From: a virus
Direction: 5' to 3' (one strand)
Virus record (IMG/VR): IMGVR_UViG_3300042448_001971
Coordinates: 1-28,182 of that record
DNA: 28,182 nucleotides
Shown here one piece after another: positions 7,931 through 14,900 of the stretch. Positions within the stretch are counted from its first letter, which is position 1, and each line of letters opens with the position of its first letter. Position numbers and translations under genes: made by a program. The notes beneath the pieces were generated by a model that saw nothing but the letters and a program-made list of their open reading frames with translations, was not told where the DNA came from and did not search any database.

Positions 7931-8017
7931 ATGCCTTGTACAAAGAGGGGAAATAAGACATTAAGGTTTAGAACTTCTAATGCTTTGTACAAAGCGGGAG
8001 AAATAGTACATTAAGGT
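7931..8017. repeat. Imperfect 38-bp direct repeat with palindromic core
   Basis: Copies at 7931-7967 and 7980-8017 share ATGCYTTGTACAAAG, a G-rich step and ACATTAAGGT, differing at a few positions and by one indel. The second copy contains the perfect 12-bp palindrome CTTTGTACAAAG. Two such sites about 50 bp apart, 110-210 bp upstream of the HTH gene start, look like operator sites. Confidence 0.6.
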
Positions 8018-8183
8018 AAAGTGACTTTGGTGATTGAGAAGGGAATCGTTATATTTGAGTGCTCTGTGAAACGTTTCGAGATATTTTTTGAGAAAATCAT
8101 TGCTGTAAATTATTGTCAAAAGCTTTTGGTTTTGCTTGTGTGAGTGCAAAAATATTTTGTTAGAAGCAAGTCAATGCCAATAA

Positions 8184-8348
8184 GTATGAATGACTATGAG
8201 TATATGAGTAGTTGAGTACAAGATGCTAGTCATACAAATCAGATGATGTGTATTGGTGTGTATTGATGTCTACTGAGCTAGTTGAGTACATGAGTTAGCT
8301 GATATCAATGAGTCTATGAGTACATGAATTGCTATGAGTCTATGAGTA
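8184..8348. repeat. Short TATGAGTA-type repeats
   Basis: ATGAGTCTATGAGTA occurs exactly twice (8308-8322 and 8334-8348, 26 bp apart). GTTGAGTACA occurs at 8211 and 8281, with further TATGAGTAnATGAG variants nearby. There is no open frame through them. Confidence 0.65.
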
Positions 8349-8904
8349 GGAGCTAGGCAGCAAGATCAGTCAGGTGCTTGATGATTGGCTGTTGGAAGAC
8401 ATCTTGGCTTGTCACTAGTAGTCAGGCACGTTGCTAGGTAGAAGTATTGCTTGTGTCAGTCATGATAGATGAATACATAAGACTAGCTATTGACATCTAT
8501 GTGACAGGCAAGATTCTACTTACAGGCACGCGCAATGTTAGGCAGCACGAAGGCGATGATACAGCTGTCATTTGGCAGATCGTCGACGGGCACAAAATGG
8601 TGTCAAAGATCAGAAAAATAGGCATGGCTAGTGGCTATGCGCAGTGTGGGAGTTTCTAAGGATTAGCAGGAAGGCTTGTCTATTCTGATAGAGGCACGCA
8701 TTTGGGCGGCTTAGTAACCGTCAATGTAGACAACTGAACACAGGTGCTACAGGTATTCGATATGCGCAGATGAAGTACACGTGGGCACACCTGAAGACAG
8801 AAGAGGTGTAGTGCAATGGCAACCCGCATACGTAATAATTATCTACCCGCATTACCGCATACGTGTATGTATAAACATATTAGCTGTACAGGTGTGTAAA
8901 CGTG

Positions 8905-9015
8905 TTAACCGCATGTATTGATGTACCGGGTTAACCGCATGAGTTGGCCGTACACATTAACCGCACGCGTTGACATTAAGTTAACCGCACGTGATAGCCG
9001 TATGCGTTAACCGCA
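8905..9015. repeat. Iteron-like TTAACCGCA array
   Basis: Five perfect copies of TTAACCGCA start at 8905, 8931, 8957, 8981 and 9007, with spacings of 26, 26, 24 and 26 bp. Related units (ACCCGCAT, ACCGCATACG, AGCCGTATG) flank them from about 8822 to 9045. The regular spacing in the same orientation resembles iterons bound by a replication, partition or packaging protein. Confidence 0.7.
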
Positions 9016-9047
9016 CAGGCTTACCCGTATGTATTAGCCGTATAAAT

Positions 9048-9091
9048 AAACTAAGTCTAGCGGTACTTGTGGGTACTACTAGACTTAGTTT
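9048..9091 (-). terminator. Strong terminator hairpin after the terminase operon
   Basis: A perfect 13-bp inverted repeat (AAACTAAGTCTAG with CTAGACTTAGTTT) encloses an 18-nt loop that has its own short inverted repeat GTACC/GGTAC. On the minus strand it lies 44 nt after the stop of the 157-aa gene and runs into TTTATTTAT. This fits an intrinsic terminator. Confidence 0.75.
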
Positions 9092-9135
9092 GGTTGTTCT
9101 ATTGATAGCCCGCAAAGGCAATCACTTAATTATTG

Positions 9136-9609
9136 CTAATCAAGATGCACCGTAACGTTGATATCACCGTCGAAGATTGCAGCAAAGGTGCCCGCGTTCA
9201 TTTCTCCAGAACCCTCAATGCCAGAGTCTGTTTGAAAGTCCGCAACGGCTTCTCTTGTGAGGTCACCGTACCAACCATCTTTATCGGAGTCCGCATGCTT
9301 GTACCCCAACTCGGTAAGGCGGCGCTGTAGATGGTGAATAGTTAATGACTTGCGCGCGTAAACATTCTTGTAAATGCACTTGCTTAAGAAGACATCATCC
9401 GTATCGCCAGATCCAATGACGGCGTAAGGAGTAGCCGTAGGCGCTGGCGCTGACTTCTTGTCGGCAGGAGGAAGAACAGTAATAACTTTTTCTTTCTTAA
9501 CTTCTTCAACCGCAGGCGCTGGTGCTTTTGCTGTCTCTGTTTCTTCTACAACTTCAGTGTGCGTAGACTCTGTAGTTACTTCTTTGGGAGTGTTGTTGGT
9601 ATTGTCCAT
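9136..9609 (-). CDS. Protein with peptidoglycan-binding-like C-terminal domain (157 aa)
   Basis: The N-terminal half is a low-complexity Thr/Glu/Pro/Ala/Lys stretch (ESTHTEVVEETETAKAPAPA). The C-terminal half, about residues 85-150, contains LTIHHLQRRLTELGY, then DGWYGDLTREAVADFQ, then GTFAAIF. That is the pattern of the three-helix PG_binding_1 fold. There is no catalytic domain, so this is not a complete endolysin by itself; it may be a virion or wall-associated protein. It is the last gene before the terminator. TATAAT ends 7 nt before the ATG, so the message from its own promoter is probably leaderless. Confidence 0.75.
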   Translation of the reverse strand: MDNTNNTPKEVTTESTHTEVVEETETAKAPAPAVEEVKKEKVITVLPPADKKSAPAPTATPYAVIGSGDTDDVFLSKCIYKNVYARKSLTIHHLQRRLTELGYKHADSDKDGWYGDLTREAVADFQTDSGIEGSGEMNAGTFAAIFDGDINVTVHLD

Positions 9610-9616
9610 GGCTATG

Positions 9617-9622
9617 ATTATA
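9617..9622 (-). promoter_or_regulatory. -10 box giving a leaderless start
   Basis: A perfect TATAAT on the minus strand lies 7 nt before the ATG at 9609. The 5' flank (CACGAG) does not match the 19-bp element used in the right half of the window. Confidence 0.5.
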
Positions 9623-9651
9623 CTCGTGTTTTGTTAGTTGGATAATGGTTA

Positions 9652-11082
9652 CTACCGCTTGGGTGAAAATACTCTTGCACCTCTACCGCTATTCCCACCG
9701 CCAGCTCCGTTGCGATACGCCGGTAGTCTTCTAGCAGCAGGCGATTTAGCAGTGATCTGCCCACCCACGAAGCCAGCAGGTGGCTTAATAAGTAGCGCCG
9801 TAAGGGCATGAACAAGAGCATCTACTCGGTCAGGTGACTTGCCTTCACCTGGAATCCAAGCGCACATTTGTGATTCAAGATCTCCAAGATACCCGACGTG
9901 ATGGACGCGGTCTTGTTCATAGGCAAGTGTAATTGGTTCAGCGCGTAATGCCTTACCGTATTTGGAGTGGACCTCAAGTACTTTAACTGATGGGTCAATC
10001 GTATTGATTGCGTTGCGAACAAGAGCCCCGCCCTGGTTAACTTCTGCTACTACTGGGCATGACCATTTGCGCGCCATTTCAACTACTTTGTTTGCCCACA
10101 CATCAGGCGACCCAAGGACACTGGCATCTTCAAGAACCCAGGCTTGTCTCTTGTAAAGATCTCTATCTCCAGTCGAAGCACAGACTACTATCCCGCATTC
10201 ATCTCGAGGATTCTCAGCTACTGATGGGTCTACCCCAATTACTCGAAGCGGTGTACCAATTGGGTAGGCAGCCGCACGAGTACGTTCGATTAGCTCAATT
10301 ACCCAAAGGGCACCTTCAACATCATCTAACATCTCGCCGTATAGTTCTTGGGCGGCTAGTCTAGTTCCCTCATATACTCCCACAATGGTATTGAGATACG
10401 TCGATGAAAGGTTGCCCGCGTTGTCAAGCGTTGACCCACGGGAAATTACTACTCGCCCTGGGTGCGTTTCTGATTCTTTAATCAGTGAATACAGTAGCGG
10501 AACTCGCTTAGGTGTGGTGGTCACCATGATCTTTGGATTCCCACCGAGACGTGTTCCCACGCGAAGGTTGTCAAATGCAGTCATGCCCGCGGCATCAGGC
10601 GTCTGTCTCCAAGCGGCGATCTCGTCTCCCCAAGCATGAGTAAATTGAGGGCCGCGTAATGAGTCTGGCTCGTCGGCAGTAAAACAAGTAGCCGTATTGC
10701 CGTTAGGCCAAGTCAGTCTTCGTTTTGATGGTTCATATAGTGGTTTCTCACTAGGAGGTGAAACGTTGATAATCCCAGACTCACCCTCGACAATGACATC
10801 TCGCACGTCGGCAGCAGTACGGGCAACAAGCGCGAAGCGGCGTTGGCCTGTGGTTGTGTACTTAGCTTCTTCTCGTACCCATTCGGCAGCCGTTCGAGTC
10901 TTGCCCGCTCCGCGGCCTGCGATGTAAGCCCAGATGTTCCATTCACCGTCAGGCTGCTGTTGCTCTGGTCTACCCCATGCTTTCCAATCCCACAGTAAGG
11001 CGTCCATGTCTACACCGTCAAGCGCGGCACGGCGTTCTTCTTCAGATAAGACCGCGAGTTTTTCCATCAGGCTTTTACCCAT
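9652..11082 (-). CDS. terL: Terminase large subunit
   Basis: This 476-aa protein has an ATPase plus nuclease layout. Walker A is GRGAGKTR at residues 56-63, Walker B is HAWGDEIAAW with D153/E154, and the coupling motif is TTTPKR at 188-193. The RNase-H-like nuclease begins with VIGVDPSVAENPRDECGIVV (D285), and SPDRVDALVHALTAL near residue 415 supplies a later acidic residue. The enzyme translocates DNA into the prohead through portal and cuts the concatemer. The length is typical. TATAAT ends 6 nt before the ATG, with no Shine-Dalgarno possible in between, so the message is probably leaderless. Confidence 0.95.
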   Translation of the reverse strand: MGKSLMEKLAVLSEEERRAALDGVDMDALLWDWKAWGRPEQQQPDGEWNIWAYIAGRGAGKTRTAAEWVREEAKYTTTGQRRFALVARTAADVRDVIVEGESGIINVSPPSEKPLYEPSKRRLTWPNGNTATCFTADEPDSLRGPQFTHAWGDEIAAWRQTPDAAGMTAFDNLRVGTRLGGNPKIMVTTTPKRVPLLYSLIKESETHPGRVVISRGSTLDNAGNLSSTYLNTIVGVYEGTRLAAQELYGEMLDDVEGALWVIELIERTRAAAYPIGTPLRVIGVDPSVAENPRDECGIVVCASTGDRDLYKRQAWVLEDASVLGSPDVWANKVVEMARKWSCPVVAEVNQGGALVRNAINTIDPSVKVLEVHSKYGKALRAEPITLAYEQDRVHHVGYLGDLESQMCAWIPGEGKSPDRVDALVHALTALLIKPPAGFVGGQITAKSPAARRLPAYRNGAGGGNSGRGARVFSPKR

Positions 11083-11088
11083 GGAAAG

Positions 11089-11102
11089 ATTATAACACTG
11101 TT
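11089..11102 (-). promoter_or_regulatory. Terminase promoter with overlapping palindrome
   Basis: On the minus strand the 13-bp palindrome ATAACAGTGTTAT overlaps the -10 TATAAT, which ends 6 nt before the terL ATG. The layout (inverted repeat fused to the -10, leaderless start) parallels the 19-bp element on the right of the window, but with a different palindrome. Confidence 0.55.
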
Positions 11103-11117
11103 ATGTCTTGTAGCCTG

Positions 11118-11216
11118 TTAGCCAAAAAAGTAGATAATGACAAGAAATGGAATCATACAGATCATTACTTTATGTGGTTCATCCGCGTTACTCCAGTAGT
11201 CACGTAGCCTTTTCAT
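11118..11216 (-). CDS. Single-pass membrane microprotein (32 aa)
   Basis: This short frame begins MKRLRDYWSNADEPHK and then has the hydrophobic segment VMICMIPFLVIIYFFG running to the stop. Its ATG overlaps the previous gene's TAA as TAATG, which supports translational coupling. No family recognised. The charged N-terminus suggests N-in topology. It could be a lysis or membrane-modulating peptide. Confidence 0.55.
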   Translation of the reverse strand: MKRLRDYWSNADEPHKVMICMIPFLVIIYFFG

Positions 11217-11782
11217 TAGAAGCCAAACTTCTTACGGCACTCTGGCCCAAGCATTAATTCTCGAGAACGGGCGTCTGTCAAAGGAGATCCGCATGACCCA
11301 CAGCATGTGTAGTGCTCTCCAAATATTTTGGCATATTTGTGTGGGTCTTGTTTGATTAAGTTCATTAATTCAGTAACTTGCGGCAGTGTCATACGAGAAC
11401 GAGTAAAGTCACCGGGCGCCCCATCGAGACGGCGAACATACAGTGTCCCGTTGAACTCTTTAAGCTCGAGGAAAACTAGATCACCCTTGAAGTCGTCTTC
11501 AACTTCAGAGTACACGAGTTCTGCTACTGGGACCGCGTATTTGGATTTAGGGATCGATGCCAGTAAAGCTTGCATTTTAGACTTGGGCGCAGGGTCATCT
11601 GTTTTGCGTGGTGCGTTAACTAGAGCACTAATAGCCGTGCTAGCAGTGGACTTGTCTAGTTCACCCTCGTAGATTTTTGAGAACCAAGAGTCTCTGTCTG
11701 CTGGTTCGCATACCCGCGTGGCGAGTAGATCAGTTAAGAAGTCGATTTGCTTCTGGCTTGCTGGTACAAATGTTGTTGTCAT
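11216..11782 (-). CDS. Zinc-ribbon protein, DUF6011-like C-terminus (188 aa)
   Basis: The N-terminus ASQKQIDFLTDLLATRV is a helix-pair motif common in phage proteins, also seen in the gene at 21287-21499. The middle (about 85-150) is beta-rich: KGDLVFLELKEFNGTLYVRR. The C-terminus reads HYTCCGSCGSPLTDARSREL then GPECRKKFGF, the CxxC...GPxC pattern of the DUF6011 zinc ribbon frequent in actinophage proteins. It is probably DNA- or protein-binding with no known activity. It has its own promoter (variant element at 11808) and an AGGA site, and is coupled to the 32-aa membrane peptide downstream. Confidence 0.8.
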   Translation of the reverse strand: MTTTFVPASQKQIDFLTDLLATRVCEPADRDSWFSKIYEGELDKSTASTAISALVNAPRKTDDPAPKSKMQALLASIPKSKYAVPVAELVYSEVEDDFKGDLVFLELKEFNGTLYVRRLDGAPGDFTRSRMTLPQVTELMNLIKQDPHKYAKIFGEHYTCCGSCGSPLTDARSRELMLGPECRKKFGF

Positions 11783-11807
11783 ATTTATTTCCTATGTCTT
11801 TTTTGTC

Positions 11808-11826
11808 ATTATATTTTCTTTAGAAA
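11808..11826 (-). promoter_or_regulatory. Variant promoter element
   Basis: The minus strand reads CTAAAGAAAATATAATGAC, close to the variant at 24530-24548. The -10 ends 25 nt before the ATG at 11782, leaving room for the AGGA site. Confidence 0.55.
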
Positions 11827-11833
11827 AACTGAT

Positions 11834-12238
11834 TTATGACAGTTTCCAAATTTCATTTAGCATCTCAACGGTAGGGTCTTTGTCGACCGTATCCTCGTCT
11901 ACTATCCCAAGGGCGGTGGCTTGTGCGATAAGCGAGTCGATCATGGCAATTACCGCTTCACGCTTGTACTTCCAACGGTCAGCTTCTTCTTCAGATAGAC
12001 CGTATGTCTCTCGATCAAGCATGATGTACTCGCCAATCTCACAGAACTTCATGATGTCATCAAATCCCATGTCTGCCGTGTTCATCATTTTTTCCATGAC
12101 CGCAAGTCTATCTATCTCAAGGATCGATGATTCCTCTGCTGCTTTTGTCATTTCATTGATAATGATGTTGTTCATCATGTCAACTAGGCGAACACAGTCA
12201 TCGGGAGTCATGTTGTCAATGTCAAACTCGTTGTCCAT
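11834..12238 (-). CDS. Acidic helical hypothetical protein (134 aa)
   Basis: Begins MDNEFDIDNMTPDDCVRLVD and is almost wholly alpha-helical and acidic, rich in Met and Ile (NNIIINEMTK, MNTADMGFDDIMKFCEI). There are no motifs I can tie to a family. It starts 9 nt after the 54-aa gene upstream with an AGGA site, so the two are probably one operon. A DNA-mimic or anti-repressor type role is only a guess from the charge. Confidence 0.7.
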   Translation of the reverse strand: MDNEFDIDNMTPDDCVRLVDMMNNIIINEMTKAAEESSILEIDRLAVMEKMMNTADMGFDDIMKFCEIGEYIMLDRETYGLSEEEADRWKYKREAVIAMIDSLIAQATALGIVDEDTVDKDPTVEMLNEIWKLS

Positions 12239-12247
12239 CGCCGTATC

Positions 12248-12412
12248 CTATCTCGTGGTCTGCTGGTACCAATGATCAGACATTCTGGTGGCTTCTCTTA
12301 GTTGCTCCCGCAACGAGACAATCTCATCCGCAGCATCTTTTAGATCTTCTCGTGTCCCAGTCTTCATATCTGCATAGGCTTGCCGCAGGCGGGCCACGAT
12401 GTCGTCAGTCAT
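12248..12412 (-). CDS. Small coiled-coil protein (54 aa)
   Basis: Begins MTDDIVARLRQAYADMKTGT, followed by ADEIVSLREQLREATR. This short helical pattern, MTDDIVxRLR with a leucine heptad, recurs in many phage small proteins of unknown role. It is shorter than usual gene-finder cut-offs, but the composition and the adjoining operon support it. Confidence 0.65.
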   Translation of the reverse strand: MTDDIVARLRQAYADMKTGTREDLKDAADEIVSLREQLREATRMSDHWYQQTTR

Positions 12413-12453
12413 TTTGATAACCAAGCGACAGTAGATAGTGAGATCCTAGTCCG

Positions 12454-12537
12454 CTACTTCCCATTGTTCATTCCTATCATTACCCCAAGACAAAATATTG
12501 AAAGCAACAGTATTACTGGTGCTACTATATCAAGCAC
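12454..12537 (-). CDS. Possible membrane microprotein (27 aa)
   Basis: A GTG start overlaps the previous gene's last codons (GTGCTTGA). The frame encodes LDIVAPVILLLSIFCLGVMI followed by a short polar tail. It is almost entirely one membrane helix. I see no separate ribosome site, so it would depend on translational coupling. This is a tentative call. Confidence 0.4.
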   Translation of the reverse strand: MLDIVAPVILLLSIFCLGVMIGMNNGK

Positions 12538-12769
12538 TGGTGGTCTCTACTAACGAATACAAGCGATCACCGAACTTGTCAGGGTCTGACTCTGGATTTA
12601 CTAATGGGACCGCTACTCCAGTTATTTTGTTTTCATCTCCGATTGTCTCTAGCCACATGCGCAGTTCTTCATAGTCTGTAAAAGGGCCAAAGTGAATGGT
12701 GCTGTCTTTATCCGTATAGACAAATATCCAACCGCCAATCCTTGCCGTATCAACATGTAGTTCTGTCAT
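12530..12769 (-). CDS. Hypothetical protein (79 aa)
   Basis: Begins MTELHVDTARIGGWIFVYTD, then HFGPFTDYEELRMWLETIG, giving an alternating strand and helix pattern typical of small alpha/beta phage proteins. Its ATG overlaps the stop of the upstream 79-aa gene as ATGA, so the two are translationally coupled. No family recognised. Confidence 0.7.
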   Translation of the reverse strand: MTELHVDTARIGGWIFVYTDKDSTIHFGPFTDYEELRMWLETIGDENKITGVAVPLVNPESDPDKFGDRLYSLVETTSA

Positions 12770-13005
12770 TTGGCTACTTCCAATTCTTCATTGATGTGAC
12801 GTGTATTCTGTGCTTCAATCCAGACTCTGGCGCCACATGAATCCGCGTGGCCTGGTTGAGTGATAACGGCAGCAACTTGGTCGCAGCCGCAAGGGCAAAT
12901 GATTTCTATCTTGCGATGATGGGTTGAACCCTTATAGGTTCGGTCGATGATTGCCGCAAGACCTTGACGTATCTTCTGCTGATGAATATGTATCACGTGC
13001 TTCAT
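12766..13005 (-). CDS. Small Cys/His-containing protein (79 aa)
   Basis: Begins MKHVIHIHQQKIRQGLAAII, then IEIICPCGCDQVAAVITQPG and CGARVWIEA. CPCGC with the later Cys and His residues may bind zinc. It overlaps both neighbours by 4 nt (ATGA at each end), which places it firmly in an operon with the two-zinc-finger protein upstream. Confidence 0.7.
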   Translation of the reverse strand: MKHVIHIHQQKIRQGLAAIIDRTYKGSTHHRKIEIICPCGCDQVAAVITQPGHADSCGARVWIEAQNTRHINEELEVAK

Positions 13006-13292
13006 TTGATTTCTCCGTTTTCATCTGGCATGAGTTGCCCATTGACCCAGTTGCGAGGAAGCTCATAGCCGCAGAGGTGGCAAATGAACCAACCATCTGG
13101 CCCATCACCCTTCTTGACTTCAGCCTTCCCGCAACCCCAACATGAGATCGGACGTAGCAAGCGGTCTTCCTTTTCACGGAATCCCTTGTCATGCTGTTCG
13201 ATGACATGGCTCATGTGGTCAAGCATTTTGATAAACCGCTCGCCACAATAAGCACACTCATATTTTGTTTTGTCTTTCAACTCTCTTGCCAC
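13002..13292 (-). CDS. Two-zinc-finger protein (96 aa)
   Basis: The first finger is CAYCGERFIKMLDHMSHVIE with a further H, a C2H2-like unit at residues 13-34. The second is CWGCGKAEV then CHLCGYELPRNW (residues 51-76), a C4 ribbon. It starts at a GTG (GTGGCAAGAGAG) 12 nt after the upstream stop. It is likely nucleic-acid or protein binding; the target is unknown. The second finger is a type often seen in small actinophage proteins. Confidence 0.7.
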   Translation of the reverse strand: MARELKDKTKYECAYCGERFIKMLDHMSHVIEQHDKGFREKEDRLLRPISCWGCGKAEVKKGDGPDGWFICHLCGYELPRNWVNGQLMPDENGEIK

Positions 13293-13304
13293 ATCGGTCT
13301 CGAG

Positions 13305-13655
13305 TTACGAATAAAGTCCGGTGCCTACGGCTTCCTTGTCAGTGACATCAAGCATTGCTGACCAGACTTTACCGCAAGCGGCAGCAAACCTTGAACCGCG
13401 AGACGCGTAGACTCGGTCCTTGAAGTTCGGGTAGTCAAGCGCATCGACATGAGTGACTAGGAAATTAGAGAACTCTTCACGAGTAACGTAGACTCGGTAT
13501 GGATAGTCAGAGTTCTTGCTCTGCTTGATCTCTTGGTTCGTGATGTCCGCAAGGAACGAAAGGGAGTTCTTGTCACGTGCTCGAACTGAGAGCTTACCTG
13601 GAACGTGATTGTTGTCGACGGCGCTGATAAAGCCGTCTTGAGTAAATACCCACAT
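13305..13655 (-). CDS. Conserved actinophage-type hypothetical protein (116 aa)
   Basis: Begins MWVFTQDGFISAVDNNHVPG, then LSVRARDKNSLSFLAD and later YPYRVYVTREEF and YPNFKDRVY. The opening MWxFTxxGFxSAV with a VRARD motif is one I recognise from many actinophage genomes, always without assigned function. The length is typical. The leader AACTAAAGAAAGACAAAAAG resembles the promoter element without its -10, so it is probably read through from the 60-aa gene upstream. Confidence 0.8.
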   Translation of the reverse strand: MWVFTQDGFISAVDNNHVPGKLSVRARDKNSLSFLADITNQEIKQSKNSDYPYRVYVTREEFSNFLVTHVDALDYPNFKDRVYASRGSRFAAACGKVWSAMLDVTDKEAVGTGLYS

Positions 13656-13684
13656 GTTGTCTTTTTGTCTTTCTTTAGTTTTAA

Positions 13685-13867
13685 TTATTGCTGGTCGAAT
13701 GTGACGTCCGCAGGCAGATCTGCCATGGACATCCCTTCTACCTTGACATTCCCGTACTCGGAGGACATCATCGAGACGTATGCCTGCTTGGCGTCTGGCT
13801 TGACGTAAGCAACAATCTCGTTGCCTTTGTCATCAAGTACAGTGACCATAAAAATTTCATCGGCCAT
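13685..13867 (-). CDS. Hypothetical protein (60 aa)
   Basis: Begins MADEIFMVTVLDDKGNEIVA, then a helix with KQAYVSMMSSEYG. It has a strong GGAGG site 7 nt before the ATG and a long (about 90 nt) structured leader from a variant promoter at 13959. No family recognised. Confidence 0.7.
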   Translation of the reverse strand: MADEIFMVTVLDDKGNEIVAYVKPDAKQAYVSMMSSEYGNVKVEGMSMADLPADVTFDQQ

Positions 13868-13914
13868 GGCCGTACCTCCTGGGTATCTAGATAGATAATT
13901 CTACAGAGTACAAA

Positions 13915-13945
13915 CCTGCCCGATTAGGGGGTCCAATCGAGCAGG
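13915..13945 (-). terminator. Leader hairpin (terminator or attenuator)
   Basis: CCTGC-C-CGATT pairs with AATCG-A-GCAGG across a 9-nt loop, 10 stem pairs with one mismatch. It lies between the variant promoter at 13959 and the ribosome site of the 60-aa gene, followed on the minus strand by TTTGTACTC. It may terminate read-through or control the 60-aa gene. Confidence 0.5.
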
Positions 13946-13958
13946 CCGTACTTTAGCT

Positions 13959-13977
13959 ATTATACTAACTTTAGTAA
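13959..13977 (-). promoter_or_regulatory. Variant promoter element
   Basis: The minus strand reads TTACTAAAGTTAGTATAAT, three differences from the standard 19-bp element, with a perfect -10. It precedes the 60-aa gene with a 91-nt leader. Confidence 0.6.
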
Positions 13978-13995
13978 TTAGTATTTATGCCAAAA

Positions 13996-14151
13996 CTATG
14001 GCCGTGGGGTGAGAATGGCAAGAATTGCACCCGCAAGGCCGAATCCTGTGACAATCTCAGCATTAGCGCCGATGACTGCCGATACTACTGCTACTGCTGC
14101 GCACAGGACGGCAAGTACTGCTGTCCACACGAGATTCTTAAATCGATTCAT
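13996..14151 (-). CDS. Two-helix membrane microprotein (51 aa)
   Basis: Begins MNRFKNLVWTAVLAVLCAAV, has a small turn with GANAEIVTG, then LAGAILAIL to PRP at the end, giving two membrane helices. The ATG overlaps the stop of the HTH gene as TAATG. Size and topology would suit a holin-like or membrane accessory protein, but nothing in the sequence proves that. Confidence 0.6.
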   Translation of the reverse strand: MNRFKNLVWTAVLAVLCAAVAVVSAVIGANAEIVTGFGLAGAILAILTPRP

Positions 14152-14447
14152 TACGAACGAATCTTGCGAGTGCGCCCTTTAAGACGAGTAGATGCGTCAC
14201 GAACTGGAGTACCGCTGTCTTGAATGAGTCGGCGGGCTTTGCTGTACGTGACATTAAGGGCTGCTGCTACTTCTGCAACCGACTTGCCTGTTGAATAAAG
14301 TTCACCCGCTTGGGTGGCTGTGACTTCAATGCTCATTGTTGTCTTCTTCTTTCGTTGTATGGTTTCTGTTGTTGTCGTCTCTGGCATCTCAGCCAGAGCT
14401 GTTCGGGACTTCGTAATGAGGTCCGCGGCTTCCTCGAGTAACTGCAT
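14151..14447 (-). CDS. Helix-turn-helix DNA-binding protein (98 aa)
   Basis: The HTH is AGELYSTGKSVAEVAAALNV followed by TYSKARRLIQDSG and a basic tail (LKGRTRKIRS). This is the small resolvase/sigma-like HTH common in actinophages, and it resembles the C-terminal HTH of the gene at 7213-7806. A start at 14447 (98 aa) is used here. An internal ATG at 14336 (MSIEVTATQ, with GAAAGAAGAAG before it) would give the compact 61-aa form usual for this kind of protein. Probably a transcription regulator. Confidence 0.75.
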   Translation of the reverse strand: MQLLEEAADLITKSRTALAEMPETTTTETIQRKKKTTMSIEVTATQAGELYSTGKSVAEVAAALNVTYSKARRLIQDSGTPVRDASTRLKGRTRKIRS

Positions 14448-14462
14448 GTGGCTACCCGCAGA

Positions 14463-14651
14463 TCAATATTCTACTGAGCGAGATTGATTCTCGCTGGAGT
14501 CTTCACCGGAGAAGGGTGATGCTTGAACTAGCATTTGCAGAAAGACATTGGCCGCGGCATCAATAATGTTGCGCTGCTCGTCAGTCATCTCTGTCACCGT
14601 ATATGTGACTTCAGTGTTTCCTTCTCGGATTGTTATCTTGTCGTTTGTCAT
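14463..14651 (-). CDS. Hypothetical protein (62 aa)
   Basis: Begins MTNDKITIREGNTEVTYTVT, then DEQRNIIDAAANVFLQMLVQ and a Ser-rich tail. I prefer the ATG at 14651 (AGGA 8 nt upstream) to the one at 14657, which overlaps that ribosome site. No family recognised. Confidence 0.65.
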   Translation of the reverse strand: MTNDKITIREGNTEVTYTVTEMTDEQRNIIDAAANVFLQMLVQASPFSGEDSSENQSRSVEY

Positions 14652-14680
14652 TTTCATCTTCCTATATTTTATCTACCGCT

Positions 14681-14695
14681 AAGGTAGAAAGTAAA
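14681..14695 (-). terminator. Small hairpin between genes
   Basis: CTACC-GCTAA-GGTAG lies just downstream of the zinc-ribbon gene on the minus strand, in an AT-rich gap of about 45 nt. It may be a weak terminator or a leader hairpin for the 62-aa gene. Confidence 0.35.
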
Positions 14696-14697
14696 AT

Positions 14698-14865
14698 CTA
14701 CTTGGATTTGCTTTCCATCTTCACGATCTTTTTAGGATGTGCTTGTGGGTTGTTGCAAGTCGGCGCGACTGATGGAGCTACGAAGAGCGTGAGCTTCTGC
14801 TTACACTCTGGGCACACCCACTTGGTCGCCGTAGGCTTTGGTTCGTTAACTTCTTGTTCTTCCAT
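14698..14865 (-). CDS. Small zinc-ribbon protein (55 aa)
   Basis: Begins MEEQEVNEPKPTATKWVCPE and contains CPECKQKLTLF, then a third Cys in TCNNPQAHPKK with a nearby His. I use the ATG at 14865 because AAGAGGTGATC precedes it; a longer reading would overlap the WhiB gene's spacer. Small treble-clef or ribbon proteins of this kind sit next to WhiB in many actinophages. Confidence 0.65.
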   Translation of the reverse strand: MEEQEVNEPKPTATKWVCPECKQKLTLFVAPSVAPTCNNPQAHPKKIVKMESKSK

Positions 14866-14900
14866 GATCACCTCTTGTTCGTGTAGAACAATACCATACA

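Larger units (their letters stand above)
7856..9047. other. Gene-free, repeat-bearing region of about 1.2 kb
   Basis: I see no convincing gene on either strand between the HTH gene and the hairpin at 9048. The two short frames here (minus 7961-8149, plus 8447-8659) lack plausible ribosome sites and family resemblance. The region holds three repeat types: an imperfect 38-bp direct repeat with a CTTTGTACAAAG palindrome, TATGAGTA-type repeats, and a TTAACCGCA array with 24-26 bp spacing. It may contain an origin, a packaging or partition site, or a non-coding RNA. Confidence 0.6.

Noticed and set aside
7961-8149. Minus-strand 62-codon frame
   Set aside because: It runs through the direct-repeat/palindrome sites, has no ribosome site and no protein-like pattern.
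8447-8659. Plus-strand 70-codon frame in the gene-free region
   Set aside because: It has no ribosome site, a non-ATG start, no family resemblance, and would be the only plus-strand gene in the window.
9136-9609. Endolysin
   Set aside because: Only a peptidoglycan-binding-like domain is visible; no amidase, muramidase or peptidase domain is present, so the lysis call was not made.
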